A DNA stretch of 64,000 nucleotides from Amycolatopsis sp. NBC_01480. Its GTDB lineage: Bacteria > Actinomycetota > Actinomycetes > Mycobacteriales > Pseudonocardiaceae. Under the pieces are notes generated by a model, which ran no database searches, was not told the DNA's origin, and was given only the letters and a program-made list of their open reading frames with translations. The DNA lies in the NCBI RefSeq assembly GCF_036227205.1, contig NZ_CP109442.1, forward strand, positions 7,688,001 through 7,752,000, read 5' to 3'. The position numbers and the translations under genes are program-made. Positions 53,301 to 62,588 of the stretch are shown piece by piece. Each line of letters starts with the position of its first letter. Positions within the stretch are counted from its first letter, which is position 1.

Positions 53301-54326
53301 CTAATCAGAAGCGTTGCCGGGCAACCACTTTCCCGTTGCTGACTTGCCGCCGGACACCAGCTCCGCCGCCAGGCGCGACAGCCCGGCCGGCCGGGGGACC
53401 CGCGGCCGCCACCCGGTGACCGACCGGAACGCCGAGGCGTCGACCACCATGCTCGCCAGGTCGGTCGGGGCGGCCTCGGGCGGCGGCGGCACGGATCGGA
53501 CCGCCACCGGGGGATCGCCGGTCAGCTCCGCCACGGTCCGGGCGATCGCCTGGAACACCTCGTGCAGCGAGGCCGCCTCGCCGCTGCCGACCACCCAGTG
53601 CCCCGGGCTCAGGTCCCCGGCCCGGTCCACCGCGCAGGCGAACGCGGCCGCCGCGTCCGTGACGTGCAGGAAGTCCCGCAGGATCGGACCGGCCTGCCAG
53701 ACGGTCAGCGGCCGGCCCTCGAGCGCGCGCCGCGTCATCGCCGCGAGCACACCGCGGTCGGGCGCCCCGCCCGGCGGGCCGCAGCCGTACACTGTGGACA
53801 GACGGAGGGTGGTGCCCCGCACCACGTTCTCCCGGGCCGCGGCCGTGAGCAGCCGCTCGGCGGCGAGTTTGTGCCGGTCGTAATCGCTGGCGGGGCGGTC
53901 GGTTCCGGTGCCGTCGACCGGCAGCCGGGCCGGCACGCCGACCTGCGAGGTCGAACCGGCGAGCACGACGGCGGGCCGCGAGCCGGCGGCCGCGAAGTGG
54001 TCGAGCAGCTCGCGCACCACGCCGACGATGACGCGCTCGCCCTCGCCGCCGCGGCCACCGCGCCAGCCGTCCGACGGGAGAAGCAGGTCGACCACCGCGT
54101 CCGACCCGGCGAGCGCGGACCGCAGCTCGGTGCGCACGGTGACGTCCGCGGTGCGCGTCTCGACCGCCGCGCGGGCGCCGGTGGGAACGGCCGGGGGACG
54201 GCGCGAGACCGCCCGCAGCCGGATCGGGCGGCGGGCCAGCTCCGCGACGACCGCCGAGCCGAGGAAGCCCGAGGCGCCGAGCACGGTGACCAGTGGCGCG
54301 GCCGAGCGGGCACCGGGGAGGTTCAC
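53301..54326 (-). CDS. NDP-deoxysugar ketoreductase (extended SDR)
   Basis: The 341-residue protein is an extended SDR with VTVLGASGFLGSAVVAEL at the N-terminus and the catalytic YDRHK (Tyr-x3-Lys) near residue 150. The stretch TVYGCGPPGG and LHVTDAAAAFACAVD resemble the 4-ketoreductases of deoxysugar pathways such as EryBIV-like enzymes. It likely reduces a 4-keto group of a 2,6-dideoxyhexose nucleotide after the 2,3-dehydratase encoded at 62589. It starts at a GTG that overlaps the stop of the P450 upstream. The C-3 reductase partner is not in the window. Confidence 0.82.
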   Translation of the reverse strand: MNLPGARSAAPLVTVLGASGFLGSAVVAELARRPIRLRAVSRRPPAVPTGARAAVETRTADVTVRTELRSALAGSDAVVDLLLPSDGWRGGRGGEGERVIVGVVRELLDHFAAAGSRPAVVLAGSTSQVGVPARLPVDGTGTDRPASDYDRHKLAAERLLTAAARENVVRGTTLRLSTVYGCGPPGGAPDRGVLAAMTRRALEGRPLTVWQAGPILRDFLHVTDAAAAFACAVDRAGDLSPGHWVVGSGEAASLHEVFQAIARTVAELTGDPPVAVRSVPPPPEAAPTDLASMVVDASAFRSVTGWRPRVPRPAGLSRLAAELVSGGKSATGKWLPGNASD

Positions 54327-55552
54327 TTGCGCGGGCCGCCGAGCAGCACCGGGAGCTCCTGCTTGCCGTTCATGATGAACGTCGCCTCCGGCCGCAGCTC
54401 GCCCGGCGGCACCGCCAGCGAGAGGTCGGGGAAGCGCTCGAACAGCATCGAGAGCGCGACTTCGGCCTCGAGCAGCGCCAGCGGCCGGCCGATGCAGCGG
54501 TAGATCCCGTGCCCGAACGACAGGTGCCGCTTGTCTTCGCGGTTCAGCTCGAACGTCCCGGCGCTCTCGCCGTGGATCGCCGGATCACGGCCGATCGCGG
54601 CGAACGCCATCAGGACCGGGGACCCGCGCGGGATGGTGACGCCCGCGATGTCCACGTCCTCGACGGTGAACCGGAAGGGCAGGTGCGCGACCGGCGCGTC
54701 GTAGCGGAGGGTCTCCTCGATCACGTCGCGCCAGGTGGCCCGGCCGGTGCGGACCAGCTCGTGCTGGCCGGGATGGGCGAGCAGGGCGGCGACGGCGTTC
54801 GTGATCAGGTTCATCGCCGGCGTGGTGCCGGTGGCGAGCAGCAGGTGAAGCGTGCCCAGCAGCTCGCCCTCGGTCAGCCGGGAGCCGTCTTCGCGGGCCC
54901 GCAGCAGGTCCGAGGTGAGGTCGTCGCCCGGCTCGCGGCGCTTCGACTCGGCGAACTCCCGCATCAGGCGGTCCCACTCCAGGAAGTTCGCCGCCGATTC
55001 CTCCGGGCTGATCGTGGTGTCCGCGTTGACCTCGCCGCCGCGGAGCATGGCGTCCCGCGATTCCTCCGGCACGCCGAACAGCTCGCAGATCACCCGCGCG
55101 GGCAGCGGGTGCGTGAACCCGGCCCGCAGGTCGACCGCGCCGGCGGACCCGCGCAGGGCCAGCTCGTCGAGCAGCCCGGTGGCGGTCTTCTCCACACTGG
55201 GCCGCATCGCGTCCACCCGCCTCGGGGTGAAGGCGCTCGCGGTGAGCTTGCGGAGCCGGGAGTGGTCGCGGCCGTGGCTGGTCGTCAGGTTCTCCATCAG
55301 GATCCAGCCGATGAACGGGAAGTCGTCCCCGATCTCGCCGTTGGCGTAAGCGGGCCAGTGCTTGCGCGGGTCCTTGGAGAACCGCTGGTCCGACAGCGCC
55401 TGCACCCCCGCCTCGTAGCCGGCGATCGACCAGGCCGCCGTGCCGCCGGGCAGCTCGATCCTCGCGACCTGCCCCTCGGCGCGGATGCGCGCGGCTTCGG
55501 CGTGGATGTCCTCGCCGGTCCGGTCGATGACGATCGGCGTGTGCTCGCCCAT
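54323..55552 (-). CDS. Cytochrome P450 with atypical I-helix (GTTPA)
   Basis: The 409-residue P450 has a normal ExxR helix and haem motif LSFGHGIYRCIGRPLALLE. In the I-helix, however, where others read AGHETT, it reads LLATGTTPAMNL, so the acidic residue is Thr and the following canonical Thr is Pro. The family norm uses this acid/Thr pair to protonate the iron-bound oxygen. It may therefore need a substrate hydroxyl or run a different reaction. The ATG at 55552 has AGGAGG upstream. It heads a three-gene operon with the ketoreductase and GT87 protein. Confidence 0.9.
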   Translation of the reverse strand: MGEHTPIVIDRTGEDIHAEAARIRAEGQVARIELPGGTAAWSIAGYEAGVQALSDQRFSKDPRKHWPAYANGEIGDDFPFIGWILMENLTTSHGRDHSRLRKLTASAFTPRRVDAMRPSVEKTATGLLDELALRGSAGAVDLRAGFTHPLPARVICELFGVPEESRDAMLRGGEVNADTTISPEESAANFLEWDRLMREFAESKRREPGDDLTSDLLRAREDGSRLTEGELLGTLHLLLATGTTPAMNLITNAVAALLAHPGQHELVRTGRATWRDVIEETLRYDAPVAHLPFRFTVEDVDIAGVTIPRGSPVLMAFAAIGRDPAIHGESAGTFELNREDKRHLSFGHGIYRCIGRPLALLEAEVALSMLFERFPDLSLAVPPGELRPEATFIMNGKQELPVLLGGPRK

Positions 55553-55726
55553 GGGATCCTCCTGCCGGTCTTTGCCGGAAAACTACGGAACCGCCCGGCC
55601 CGCCCGCATCCTCGTGCTTGCGGAGCGCCCCGCACGCAGGAAGACGCCGGCCCGCGCTGCCGGAGGGACGATCTACGACGTTGTCCGGCACGCCCGTGCC
55701 CGGCCGGTGTCGAGCGGGAGGAACCC

Positions 55727-56446
55727 TTGTCCCAGAGCACAACGACAGCCGATCCCGCCCCCGCCGACGACCCGGGTCCCGCCGCGCGCCGCCGCCCCGG
55801 CGGCCGGATGCGGTCGTGGACGGTGCTGATCGCGACCATCTCGCTGATCTACCTGGCGGACGTGCTGCCGCCCTACCTGACCCTGGACCCGGCGCAGTCC
55901 CGGGCCGAGATCCGGCCGGACGTCCCGCTCCACTACCCGCTGCTGCTGCTGCACATCACGTGCGGCACGATCGCCTTCCTGACGATGTGCCTGCAGATCT
56001 GGCCGTGGCTGCGGCGCGCGCACCCGGCGGTGCACCGCGTCTCCGGGACCGTCTACGTCTTCGCCGGCGCGCTGCCCACCGCGGTGCTGGCGGTGGTGCT
56101 CACTTCGCTGGAGAAGGGGTGGGCTGCCGACTTCGGGACGGTCGCGCACGCGTCGCTGTGGTTCACCACCTCGCTGGTCGGATACCGGATGGCCCGCCGG
56201 CGGCGGTGGATCGAGCACCAGCGCTGGATGCTGTACAGCGTGGCGCTGCTCCTGGGGATCATCTGGGGCCGGGGCACCGTCGACTTCTACACCCTGACGC
56301 CGTTCAAGTTCGACGTCCACTACATCTTCGAAATCGCGCGCTGGGCGGGCTGGATGGTCAACCTGATCATCGTCCAGATCTACGTCGAACTGCGGCTGCA
56401 GCCGAAACTGCGGCGCCGGGCGCTGACCGGCTCCGAGACGCGATAG
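55727..56446 (+). CDS. DUF2306 membrane protein (copy 1)
   Basis: The 239-residue protein starts at a TTG (GGGAGGAACCC upstream) and has about six membrane helices. It is a DUF2306-type protein and a paralogue of 61590-62345: both have CLQ.WPWLRR..P..HR.SG..YVFAG. The function of the family is not known. It is 11 bases upstream of the glycosyltransferase on the same strand. A role in export or membrane redox chemistry can be considered, but nothing in the sequence decides it. Confidence 0.78.
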   Translation: MSQSTTTADPAPADDPGPAARRRPGGRMRSWTVLIATISLIYLADVLPPYLTLDPAQSRAEIRPDVPLHYPLLLLHITCGTIAFLTMCLQIWPWLRRAHPAVHRVSGTVYVFAGALPTAVLAVVLTSLEKGWAADFGTVAHASLWFTTSLVGYRMARRRRWIEHQRWMLYSVALLLGIIWGRGTVDFYTLTPFKFDVHYIFEIARWAGWMVNLIIVQIYVELRLQPKLRRRALTGSETR

Positions 56447-56457
56447 GCGCGGGAGCC

Positions 56458-57741
56458 ATGCGCGTCCTCTTCGTCGCGGCACCGTTCGCCTCGCACCTGT
56501 ACGTCCAGGTGCCGATCGCGTGGGCCCTGCGCACCGCGGGCCACGAGGTCCGGGTGGCGGGATCGCCCGGCCTGCAGGGCGCCATCGCGGGCACCGGGCT
56601 GACCCCGGTGCCCATCGGCGAGGAAGTCGACCTCCGCAGCCAGCTGAGCCTCGCGGAGGCAGAGCTGTCCGTGCAGAGCCGGGATCCGCGGCGGCCGCGG
56701 GGCGTCCAGCGCGACTACGGCGGGGACGACCCCGCCGCCGAGCTCGCCTCGAGCATCGCGGGCTGCCGCTGGCTGTTCACCCCGGACTCGGCGTTCACCG
56801 ACGTCGTGGAGCTCGCCCGGGCCTGGCGGCCGGACCTGGTCGTCTGGGACACGTTCAACTACGCCGGCGCGGTGGCCGCCGAGGTCACGGGGGCGGCCAG
56901 CGCGAGGATCCTGTTCGGCGCCGACGGCCACGCGCAGCTGCGGTCCGCCTGCCGTGCCCGCTCCGCCGGGTGGCCGGGGGAGGGCGCCGACCCGCTGCGG
57001 GAGTGGCTCGGCCCGGTCCTGAGTGGACACGGCGCCGGCTTCACCGAGCGGACGGTGCTCGGCGACTGGACGATCTTCCCGATGCCCTCGTGGATCTGGC
57101 GGCCCGGCGGGGTGCAGTACGTGCCCGTGCGGCACCTCCCGTACCACGGGACGGCCCCGGTGCCGGGGTGGTTGTCCGAGCCGCCCGAGCGGCCCCGGGT
57201 CTGCGTCACCATGGGCCTTTCCCACCGCGAGAACAACATCGGGATCGAGGCCCCGGCCACCGACCTGTTCGACGCCGTCGCGGACCTGGACGTGGAAGTG
57301 ATCGCCACGCTCGACGCCCGGCAGATCGAGCGGGTGTCCCGCCACCCGGACAACGTCCGGGTGGCGGGCTTCGTCCCGCTGGAGGCCCTCCTGCCCACCT
57401 GCTCGGCGATCGTCCACAGTGGAGGGGCCGGCACGTTCGCCGCGGCGGTGCGCCACGCGGTGCCGCAGCTGATCGTGCCGAACTGCTACTTCGCCGAGAA
57501 GTGGTGGGGCCCGATCTCGATGGCGAACGGGGTCGAGGAGCAGGGTGCCGGCCGCTACGTCGGCGACGCCGACCAGATGACGGCCGACGGCCTGCGGAAG
57601 GACCTTCGCGCGGTCCTGGAGGAGCCCTCGTTCGCGGACAACGCGCGCCGGCTGAGCGTGGGACTCGAGGCGATGCCGACGCCGAACGATCTCGTGCCGG
57701 TCCTCGAGGCATTGACCACGCAGCACCGACGCCCGGGCTGA
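56458..57741 (+). CDS. GT1-type (EryCIII/DesVII-like) glycosyltransferase
   Basis: The 427-residue protein begins MRVLFVAAPFASHLYVQVPIAWALR and ends with the donor-binding region VRVAGFVPLEALLPTCSAIVHSGGAGTFAAAV, the HxGGxGT signature of actinomycete macrolide-type glycosyltransferases. It transfers a nucleotide deoxysugar to the enediyne aglycone. The conserved AxxW-like segment is normal. No auxiliary EryCII-like activator is visible in the window. It is convergent with the epoxide hydrolase gene across a hairpin. Confidence 0.9.
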   Translation: MRVLFVAAPFASHLYVQVPIAWALRTAGHEVRVAGSPGLQGAIAGTGLTPVPIGEEVDLRSQLSLAEAELSVQSRDPRRPRGVQRDYGGDDPAAELASSIAGCRWLFTPDSAFTDVVELARAWRPDLVVWDTFNYAGAVAAEVTGAASARILFGADGHAQLRSACRARSAGWPGEGADPLREWLGPVLSGHGAGFTERTVLGDWTIFPMPSWIWRPGGVQYVPVRHLPYHGTAPVPGWLSEPPERPRVCVTMGLSHRENNIGIEAPATDLFDAVADLDVEVIATLDARQIERVSRHPDNVRVAGFVPLEALLPTCSAIVHSGGAGTFAAAVRHAVPQLIVPNCYFAEKWWGPISMANGVEEQGAGRYVGDADQMTADGLRKDLRAVLEEPSFADNARRLSVGLEAMPTPNDLVPVLEALTTQHRRPG

Positions 57742-57753
57742 GCAGCCACCGTC

Positions 57754-57791
57754 CCGAAGCCGCCGGCGCCCTGTGGCTCCGGCGGCTTCGG
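57754..57791. terminator. Bidirectional terminator
   Basis: CCGAAGCCGCCGG (57754-57766) pairs with CCGGCGGCTTCGG (57779-57791), a 13-bp stem with a 12-base loop that can pair further through GCC/GGC. It lies between the convergent glycosyltransferase and epoxide hydrolase genes. Confidence 0.8.
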
Positions 57792-57799
57792 CCCGCTCC

Positions 57800-58963
57800 C
57801 TAGTCGTTTGCCACGGGGCGCAGGGATTTCGCGAACGCGCGCACGTCGGCGAGGTAGTGGTGGGGGACCTCCAACGCGGGGAAGTGCCCGCCGCGGTCGA
57901 ACTCGCTCCACTGCGTGATGGTCGGGATGTCCCGGTCGGCGAGCCGCCGGATCGGGGCGAAGCAGTCGTCGGGGAACACCGCGACGGCGACCGGCACGGT
58001 GATCGGCCCGTCCACGGCCGGGGCCTGCCGCTTCAGCTGCACGTCCTCGTAGTAGAACTGGGCCGACGAGGCGACGGTGCCGGTGAACCAGTAGGTGCTC
58101 ACGGTGGTGAGCAGGCGGTCGATGTCGATCGCCTGGTCCAGGTCCGAGGCGGGCGAGGTCCACTCCCGGTACCGTTCGACGATCCACGCGAGCAGGCCCA
58201 CCGGCGAGTCGGTGAACGCGTGGGCCGAGGTCCGCGGCCGGGTCATCATCACCTTCATGTAGGCGGACCCGTCCGCCTCGAACTTCCCCAGCTGCGCCAG
58301 CCTTCCCAGGTCCTGCTCGCTGAGGCCGTCCAGCTCGCCGGGCGTGCCCGAGGGGACCGTGAGCAGCAGGCTGGTGTGCACCCCGAGGACGTGCTCCGGG
58401 TCGATCCGGCCCAGTTCCAGCGAGACGAACGAGCCGAAGTCGCCGCCCTGGGCGAGGTACCGCTCGTAGCCGAGCTCGCTCATCAGCGCGGCCCAGGCCC
58501 GCGCGGTGCGGGGGATGTTCCAGCCGTGGTGGCGCAGCGGACCGGAGAACCCGTAGCCGGGGATGGACGGGATGACCAGGTGGAACGCCTCGCTCGCGCG
58601 GCCCCCGTGCGCCACCGGGTCGGTCAGCGGGCCGATGACGTCCAGGAACTCGGCGGCCGAGCTGGGCCAGCCGTGGGTCAGCAGCAGCGGTGTCGCGGCC
58701 GGCTCGGGTGAGCGCACGTGGAGGAAGTGCACCCGCTCGCCGTCGATCTCCGTGCGGAACTGGGGACAGCGGTTGAGCTCCGCTTCCGCGGCGCGCCAGT
58801 CGAACTCGGTGCGCCAGTACTCGGCCAGCCGCTGCAGGTAGTCCTGGGGCACCCCGCGCTCCCAGCCGGTGCCCGGGGGATCGGCCGACCAGCGCGTGCC
58901 GGCGATCCTCCGGTCCAGCTCGTCCAGCTCGTGCTGGGGCACGTCGATGCGGAACTCGTCCAT
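57800..58963 (-). CDS. Epoxide hydrolase (EHN/alpha-beta hydrolase)
   Basis: The 387-residue protein has the N-terminal EHN domain ([17 protein letters not shown]), the oxyanion motif HGWP near residue 98, the nucleophile Asp in AQGGDFGSF near residue 175, and the C-terminal His in GGHFPAL near 360. This is the full triad of microsomal-type epoxide hydrolases. Enediyne clusters such as those for C-1027 and neocarzinostatin carry related enzymes that open an enediyne epoxide to a diol. It follows the P450 at 59010 in the same minus-strand operon, so epoxidation and opening may be paired. Confidence 0.92.
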   Translation of the reverse strand: MDEFRIDVPQHELDELDRRIAGTRWSADPPGTGWERGVPQDYLQRLAEYWRTEFDWRAAEAELNRCPQFRTEIDGERVHFLHVRSPEPAATPLLLTHGWPSSAAEFLDVIGPLTDPVAHGGRASEAFHLVIPSIPGYGFSGPLRHHGWNIPRTARAWAALMSELGYERYLAQGGDFGSFVSLELGRIDPEHVLGVHTSLLLTVPSGTPGELDGLSEQDLGRLAQLGKFEADGSAYMKVMMTRPRTSAHAFTDSPVGLLAWIVERYREWTSPASDLDQAIDIDRLLTTVSTYWFTGTVASSAQFYYEDVQLKRQAPAVDGPITVPVAVAVFPDDCFAPIRRLADRDIPTITQWSEFDRGGHFPALEVPHHYLADVRAFAKSLRPVAND

Positions 58964-59009
58964 GGAGTGCTCCTGTCGTGGTTCGGGGTGGTTTCGGCGC
59001 CGCCCGGCT

Positions 59010-60233
59010 TCAGCTCCCCGGGGGCGGCTCAGGCTCGTGCCAGCGGACCGGCACCGCGACCAGGCTTCGCATGTTCGGCGCGGCGAACCAGTCCAGTTCT
59101 TCCTCCGGGACCGCTAGGCGCATTCGCGGTGTGTGCTGCACCAGCGCGCGCAGCGCCGCGTTGATCTCGAGCCGTGCGAGGTGCGCGCCGATGCAGTGGT
59201 GGGTTCCGTGCCCGAACGCGAGGTGCCGCGTGCGCCCGCGGTCCGGGAGGAAGACGTCCGCGCGGTCGAACACCGCCTCGTCCCGGTTGGCGATCGGGAT
59301 CGCGGCCACCACCTCGTCACCCGCCCGGATGGCCGCGCCGCCGAAGGTGAGGTCGACGCCGGCGATCCTGGTCATGCTGAGGGTGACCGACGGGCTGTAG
59401 CGCAGGGCTTCCTCGATCACCGGGCCGAGCAGAGCGGTGTTCTCGCGCACCGCCGCGAACAGCCCGGGCCGCCGCAGCAGGCACAGGACGGTGGTGGCGA
59501 TCTGGGCGGCCGCCAGCGCGTGACCGTCGAAGAACAACGACGAGGCCAGCCCGGTCAGCTCGGCGGGGGAGAGCAGGCCGTCTTCCCGGTGCGCCCGGAC
59601 CAGGTCCGCGAGCAGCCCGGCGGGGAGCGCCGGATCGGCGAGCAGGTCCGTGACCTCTTCGTGCAGGGCCAGTTCGGCGCGGTAAGTCTGTTCCGGGCAC
59701 GCCGCGCCGGGCTGTCCGAGCCGGGCCAGCGAGGTGCGCCGGATCGCCTCGCGGCGAGCCGGGGGCACGCCGAGCACCTCGCAGTGCGCCGCGAAGGTCA
59801 GCGGAGCGCAGACGTCGGCGACGAGGTCGCCGCCCGGTCCGCGGGCGACCGCCTGCCGCAGCACCGTTTCCGCGAGCCGCTCGATGCGTGGGCGCAGCTG
59901 CTCGACGTGCCGGGCCGCGAACGCCCCGCCGATCAGCGTGCGGATCCGGGTGTGCAGCGGCCGGTCCATCTCGGTGATGGACATCCGGAGCGCGGGCCCG
60001 CGGAACGGGCCGGCCTGGGAGGCTTCGGCCCGGCTGAACCGGTTGTCCCGCAGGAATTCCCGGGCGAGCTGGTAGCCGGAGACGAGCCAGGTTGTGGTGC
60101 CTCCGTGCTGGTGGGCCACCGTGACGCCGTTGGAATACGCCTCGATCGGCCGCCCTACGAGGTGCCGGGCGGTCACTCCGTCGACGAAGCTCGCGCCGCC
60201 GCGACCGTGCGCGGTGGTGGCCGCATCCGTCAC
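59010..60233 (-). CDS. Cytochrome P450 with atypical I-helix (GHALA)
   Basis: The 407-residue P450 starts at GTG 60233, overlapping the stop of a truncated duplicate of its own N-terminus. The haem loop [19 protein letters not shown] and ExxR (EEALRYSP) are normal. The I-helix reads [12 protein letters not shown] where GHETT is usual, so both the acid and the Thr are absent. It may catalyse an unusual step, perhaps epoxide formation or a coupling that does not need the proton relay; that is inference. It lies upstream of the epoxide hydrolase and downstream of the exporter. Confidence 0.9.
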   Translation of the reverse strand: MTDAATTAHGRGGASFVDGVTARHLVGRPIEAYSNGVTVAHQHGGTTTWLVSGYQLAREFLRDNRFSRAEASQAGPFRGPALRMSITEMDRPLHTRIRTLIGGAFAARHVEQLRPRIERLAETVLRQAVARGPGGDLVADVCAPLTFAAHCEVLGVPPARREAIRRTSLARLGQPGAACPEQTYRAELALHEEVTDLLADPALPAGLLADLVRAHREDGLLSPAELTGLASSLFFDGHALAAAQIATTVLCLLRRPGLFAAVRENTALLGPVIEEALRYSPSVTLSMTRIAGVDLTFGGAAIRAGDEVVAAIPIANRDEAVFDRADVFLPDRGRTRHLAFGHGTHHCIGAHLARLEINAALRALVQHTPRMRLAVPEEELDWFAAPNMRSLVAVPVRWHEPEPPPGS

Positions 60234-60421
60234 GTCGGGGTCCTTTCGTTGTGCGGCGTGGGCCCGCGGAACGGGTCGGCCCGGCTGAACCTGTTGTCCC
60301 ACAAGAACTCGCGGGCGAGCTGGTAGCTCTCGATCGGCTGCCCCACGAGGTGCCGGGCGCCCACGCCGTCCACGAAGCTCGCGCCGCCGCGACCGTGCGC
60401 GGTGGTGGCCGCATCCGTCAC
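60230..60421 (-). pseudogene. Truncated duplicate of P450 N-terminus fused to an MFS-tail copy
   Basis: A 63-codon frame from GTG 60421 begins [19 protein letters not shown], the same start as the P450 at 60233. It then loses about 20 residues (after PIES) and a further six, and ends in [11 protein letters not shown], a copy of the exporter's C-terminus (GPVPHRERTTT). Its GTG overlaps the exporter stop and its own stop overlaps the real P450 start. It is thus a tandem duplication of the exporter/P450 junction followed by internal deletions. It retains translational coupling and may act as a linker peptide, but it has no P450 activity. Confidence 0.9.
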
Positions 60422-61587
60422 GTCGTGGTCCTTTCCCGGTGCGGCACGGGCCCGATCCGCGTGGCGAGCACGCAGACCACCGCGCTGATCGGGATCAGCC
60501 CGAGCAGTGCCGTGCGGAGGCCGGCGACGCCGCTGAGCTGGCCGACCAGCGCCGGGCCGAGCAGCAGGCCGACGTTCGCCAGCGAGGCGGTGGCCCCGAG
60601 CACGGCGCCCCGGGTGCCCGGCGGCGCGCCGCGTCCGGCAAGCCCGTACGAGACGGGCGTCACGAGCGAGATCCCGGCGCCCGTGACGGCCACGCCGGCC
60701 AGCGCGGCCGGCGGCGAACCGGCGGTGGCCACGAGCAGGACGCCGGTGCCCGCGCAGGCGCCGGCGGCGAGCAGCACGGTCCGCTCCCGGAACCGTGTGG
60801 TGAGCCGGTGACCGCTCAGCCGGCCACCGGCCATGGCGGCGGCGAAGACGCCCGGTGCCGCGGCCGCGATCGCCAGCGAGGTGGCCGTGAGGTCGCGCAA
60901 GGCGATGGCGCTCCACTGCTGGACCCCGCTTTCGACCACCATCGCCAGCCCGGCGAGCAGGCACAGCAGCAGGGACGGCCGGACCCGCCGGCGCCCCGGC
61001 CGCGGTGGCGCTGCGGCGCGCCGGGGCACCGCCCGGCGCACCGCGAAGGCCCACACCACCACCGCGGCCGACAGCGTGCCCGAGACGGCCACCGGTGAAA
61101 CGCCGACCGTCCCGGCGAGCCCGGTCCCGGTGCTGACCAGCAGGACGCCGACACTGAACAACCCGTGGGCCTTGGCCAGCACCTTCGTCCGGCCGTCACT
61201 CTCCACAGTGGACGCGAGCGCCACGATCGCCACGTTGTACGCGCCGGACCCGATGCCGAAGAGCGCTAGCGAGACGACCAAGGCGGGCAGGGAGCCCGCC
61301 AGCAGCGGCAGCACGGCGACGACGCCGAACGAAGCCAGGGCCGGGACCGCCGCCGCCCGGCCGAACCGGTCGAGCAGCCTGCCCACCACCGCCATCGGCA
61401 GGATGGCCGCGATCGCCCCGGCCAGCAGGGCCAGGCCCAGCTGGCCGCTGTCGGCACCGGTGGCCGCGCGGATCTGCGGCATCGCGGCGAGGTAGGGCCC
61501 CCACAGCGCCCCGTAGGCGGCGAACCCGGCCAGCACCACTGCCGTCCGGGGCGGCGCGGCGGCGGGCGCCAGGACCCCGTTCGCCAC
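60418..61587 (-). CDS. MFS transporter
   Basis: The 389-residue membrane protein has about twelve helices in two halves, with VLAGFAAYGALWGPYLAAMPQIR at the start and the loop VVGRLLDRFGRAAAV (DRFGRR-like motif A). It is a major facilitator of the sugar/drug efflux type and the best candidate for product export. GTG 61587 lies three bases after the DUF2306 stop, so the two genes are coupled. Its C-terminal end is duplicated with the P450 start in the next interval. Confidence 0.87.
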   Translation of the reverse strand: MANGVLAPAAAPPRTAVVLAGFAAYGALWGPYLAAMPQIRAATGADSGQLGLALLAGAIAAILPMAVVGRLLDRFGRAAAVPALASFGVVAVLPLLAGSLPALVVSLALFGIGSGAYNVAIVALASTVESDGRTKVLAKAHGLFSVGVLLVSTGTGLAGTVGVSPVAVSGTLSAAVVVWAFAVRRAVPRRAAAPPRPGRRRVRPSLLLCLLAGLAMVVESGVQQWSAIALRDLTATSLAIAAAAPGVFAAAMAGGRLSGHRLTTRFRERTVLLAAGACAGTGVLLVATAGSPPAALAGVAVTGAGISLVTPVSYGLAGRGAPPGTRGAVLGATASLANVGLLLGPALVGQLSGVAGLRTALLGLIPISAVVCVLATRIGPVPHRERTTT

Positions 61588-61589
61588 GG

Positions 61590-62345
61590 TCAGCCCCCGG
61601 CCGAGGGAGCGTTCCCGGCGAGGCCGGCCGGGGTGCTCCGCTGCGCGGCGGCGAGGCGCTTGCGGCGCAGGCGGGCAGGCCGGCGCAGCCACCAGAGCGC
61701 GATGCCGAGGTTGATCATCCAGCTGAGCCAGGCGCTTTCGAGCTCCGCGTTGGTGAAGCTGACGATGTGCGGGCCGATGCCCGGGATGCTGAACACCCCG
61801 TAGGTGAACACCCGGCTGGTGATGACGTTGGCCGCCAGCGCGAAGCTGAGCACCATCCAGGTGCGGTGGGCCGCGTAGCGCCGCTGCCGGGCCCGCACGT
61901 AGCCCATGACCGTGGTGCCCAGCGAAAGCCCGATCCAGATGTCGCTGCCGAGCTTCCCGAACAGGTCCAGCGCGCTGATCGCGACCAGCGGGATGGCCAG
62001 CAGCACCGAGGGCAGGAAGCCGGCGAAGACGTAGAGCCGTCCGCTGATCCGGTGCGCGCGCGGGCTACGCCGGCGCAGCCATGGCCAGAGCTGCAGGCAC
62101 GCCGTGACGAACGTGACGGTGCCGAACGCGATGTGCGCGACGATCGTGGCGTAGTTCTGGGGGAACCCCGGGTCCATCGGAACGGGGGTGTGGTCCGGGT
62201 CGAAGTTGAGCCAGCCCGGGAGCTTCCACACGAGGAACGCGCCGAGCACCAGCGGGATGAACCAGGGGCGGCGCCACCACGGCTTGGCGGTCTTCGGCGC
62301 CGGGGGCCGGTTCCCCGCCGGGGAGTCCGGCAGCACTTGTGACAT
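61590..62345 (-). CDS. DUF2306 membrane protein (copy 2)
   Basis: The 251-residue protein starts at ATG 62345, with about six membrane segments from residue ~28. It shares CLQLWPWLRR and HRISGRLYVFAG with the DUF2306 protein at 55727. It is the first gene of the minus-strand operon that continues with the exporter, the P450s and the epoxide hydrolase. No function is assigned to the family. Its presence twice beside export and glycosylation genes hints at a membrane role in this locus, but it is not proven. Confidence 0.78.
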   Translation of the reverse strand: MSQVLPDSPAGNRPPAPKTAKPWWRRPWFIPLVLGAFLVWKLPGWLNFDPDHTPVPMDPGFPQNYATIVAHIAFGTVTFVTACLQLWPWLRRRSPRAHRISGRLYVFAGFLPSVLLAIPLVAISALDLFGKLGSDIWIGLSLGTTVMGYVRARQRRYAAHRTWMVLSFALAANVITSRVFTYGVFSIPGIGPHIVSFTNAELESAWLSWMINLGIALWWLRRPARLRRKRLAAAQRSTPAGLAGNAPSAGG

Positions 62346-62588
62346 CTGCTTTTCCCTTCGGTGCGAACAATCCGTGGCGAGGCCACCGCGAGACCCAGGG
62401 CGCCCAGGGCTGAATGGTAGGGCTTCGCGGCAGCGCCGGATTCTCGGAAAGTGCTGTGCCGCCAACAAAGAGCGCCGCACTCACGGAGAGGATCCGCGGT
62501 CGCGCCCGGCGATACGGTGGTGGCCCGCCGATGGCCGGGCGACGGCGTCGTCCTCGCCGGAAGGAGGTCGGCTCTGACCAGGGACGGT

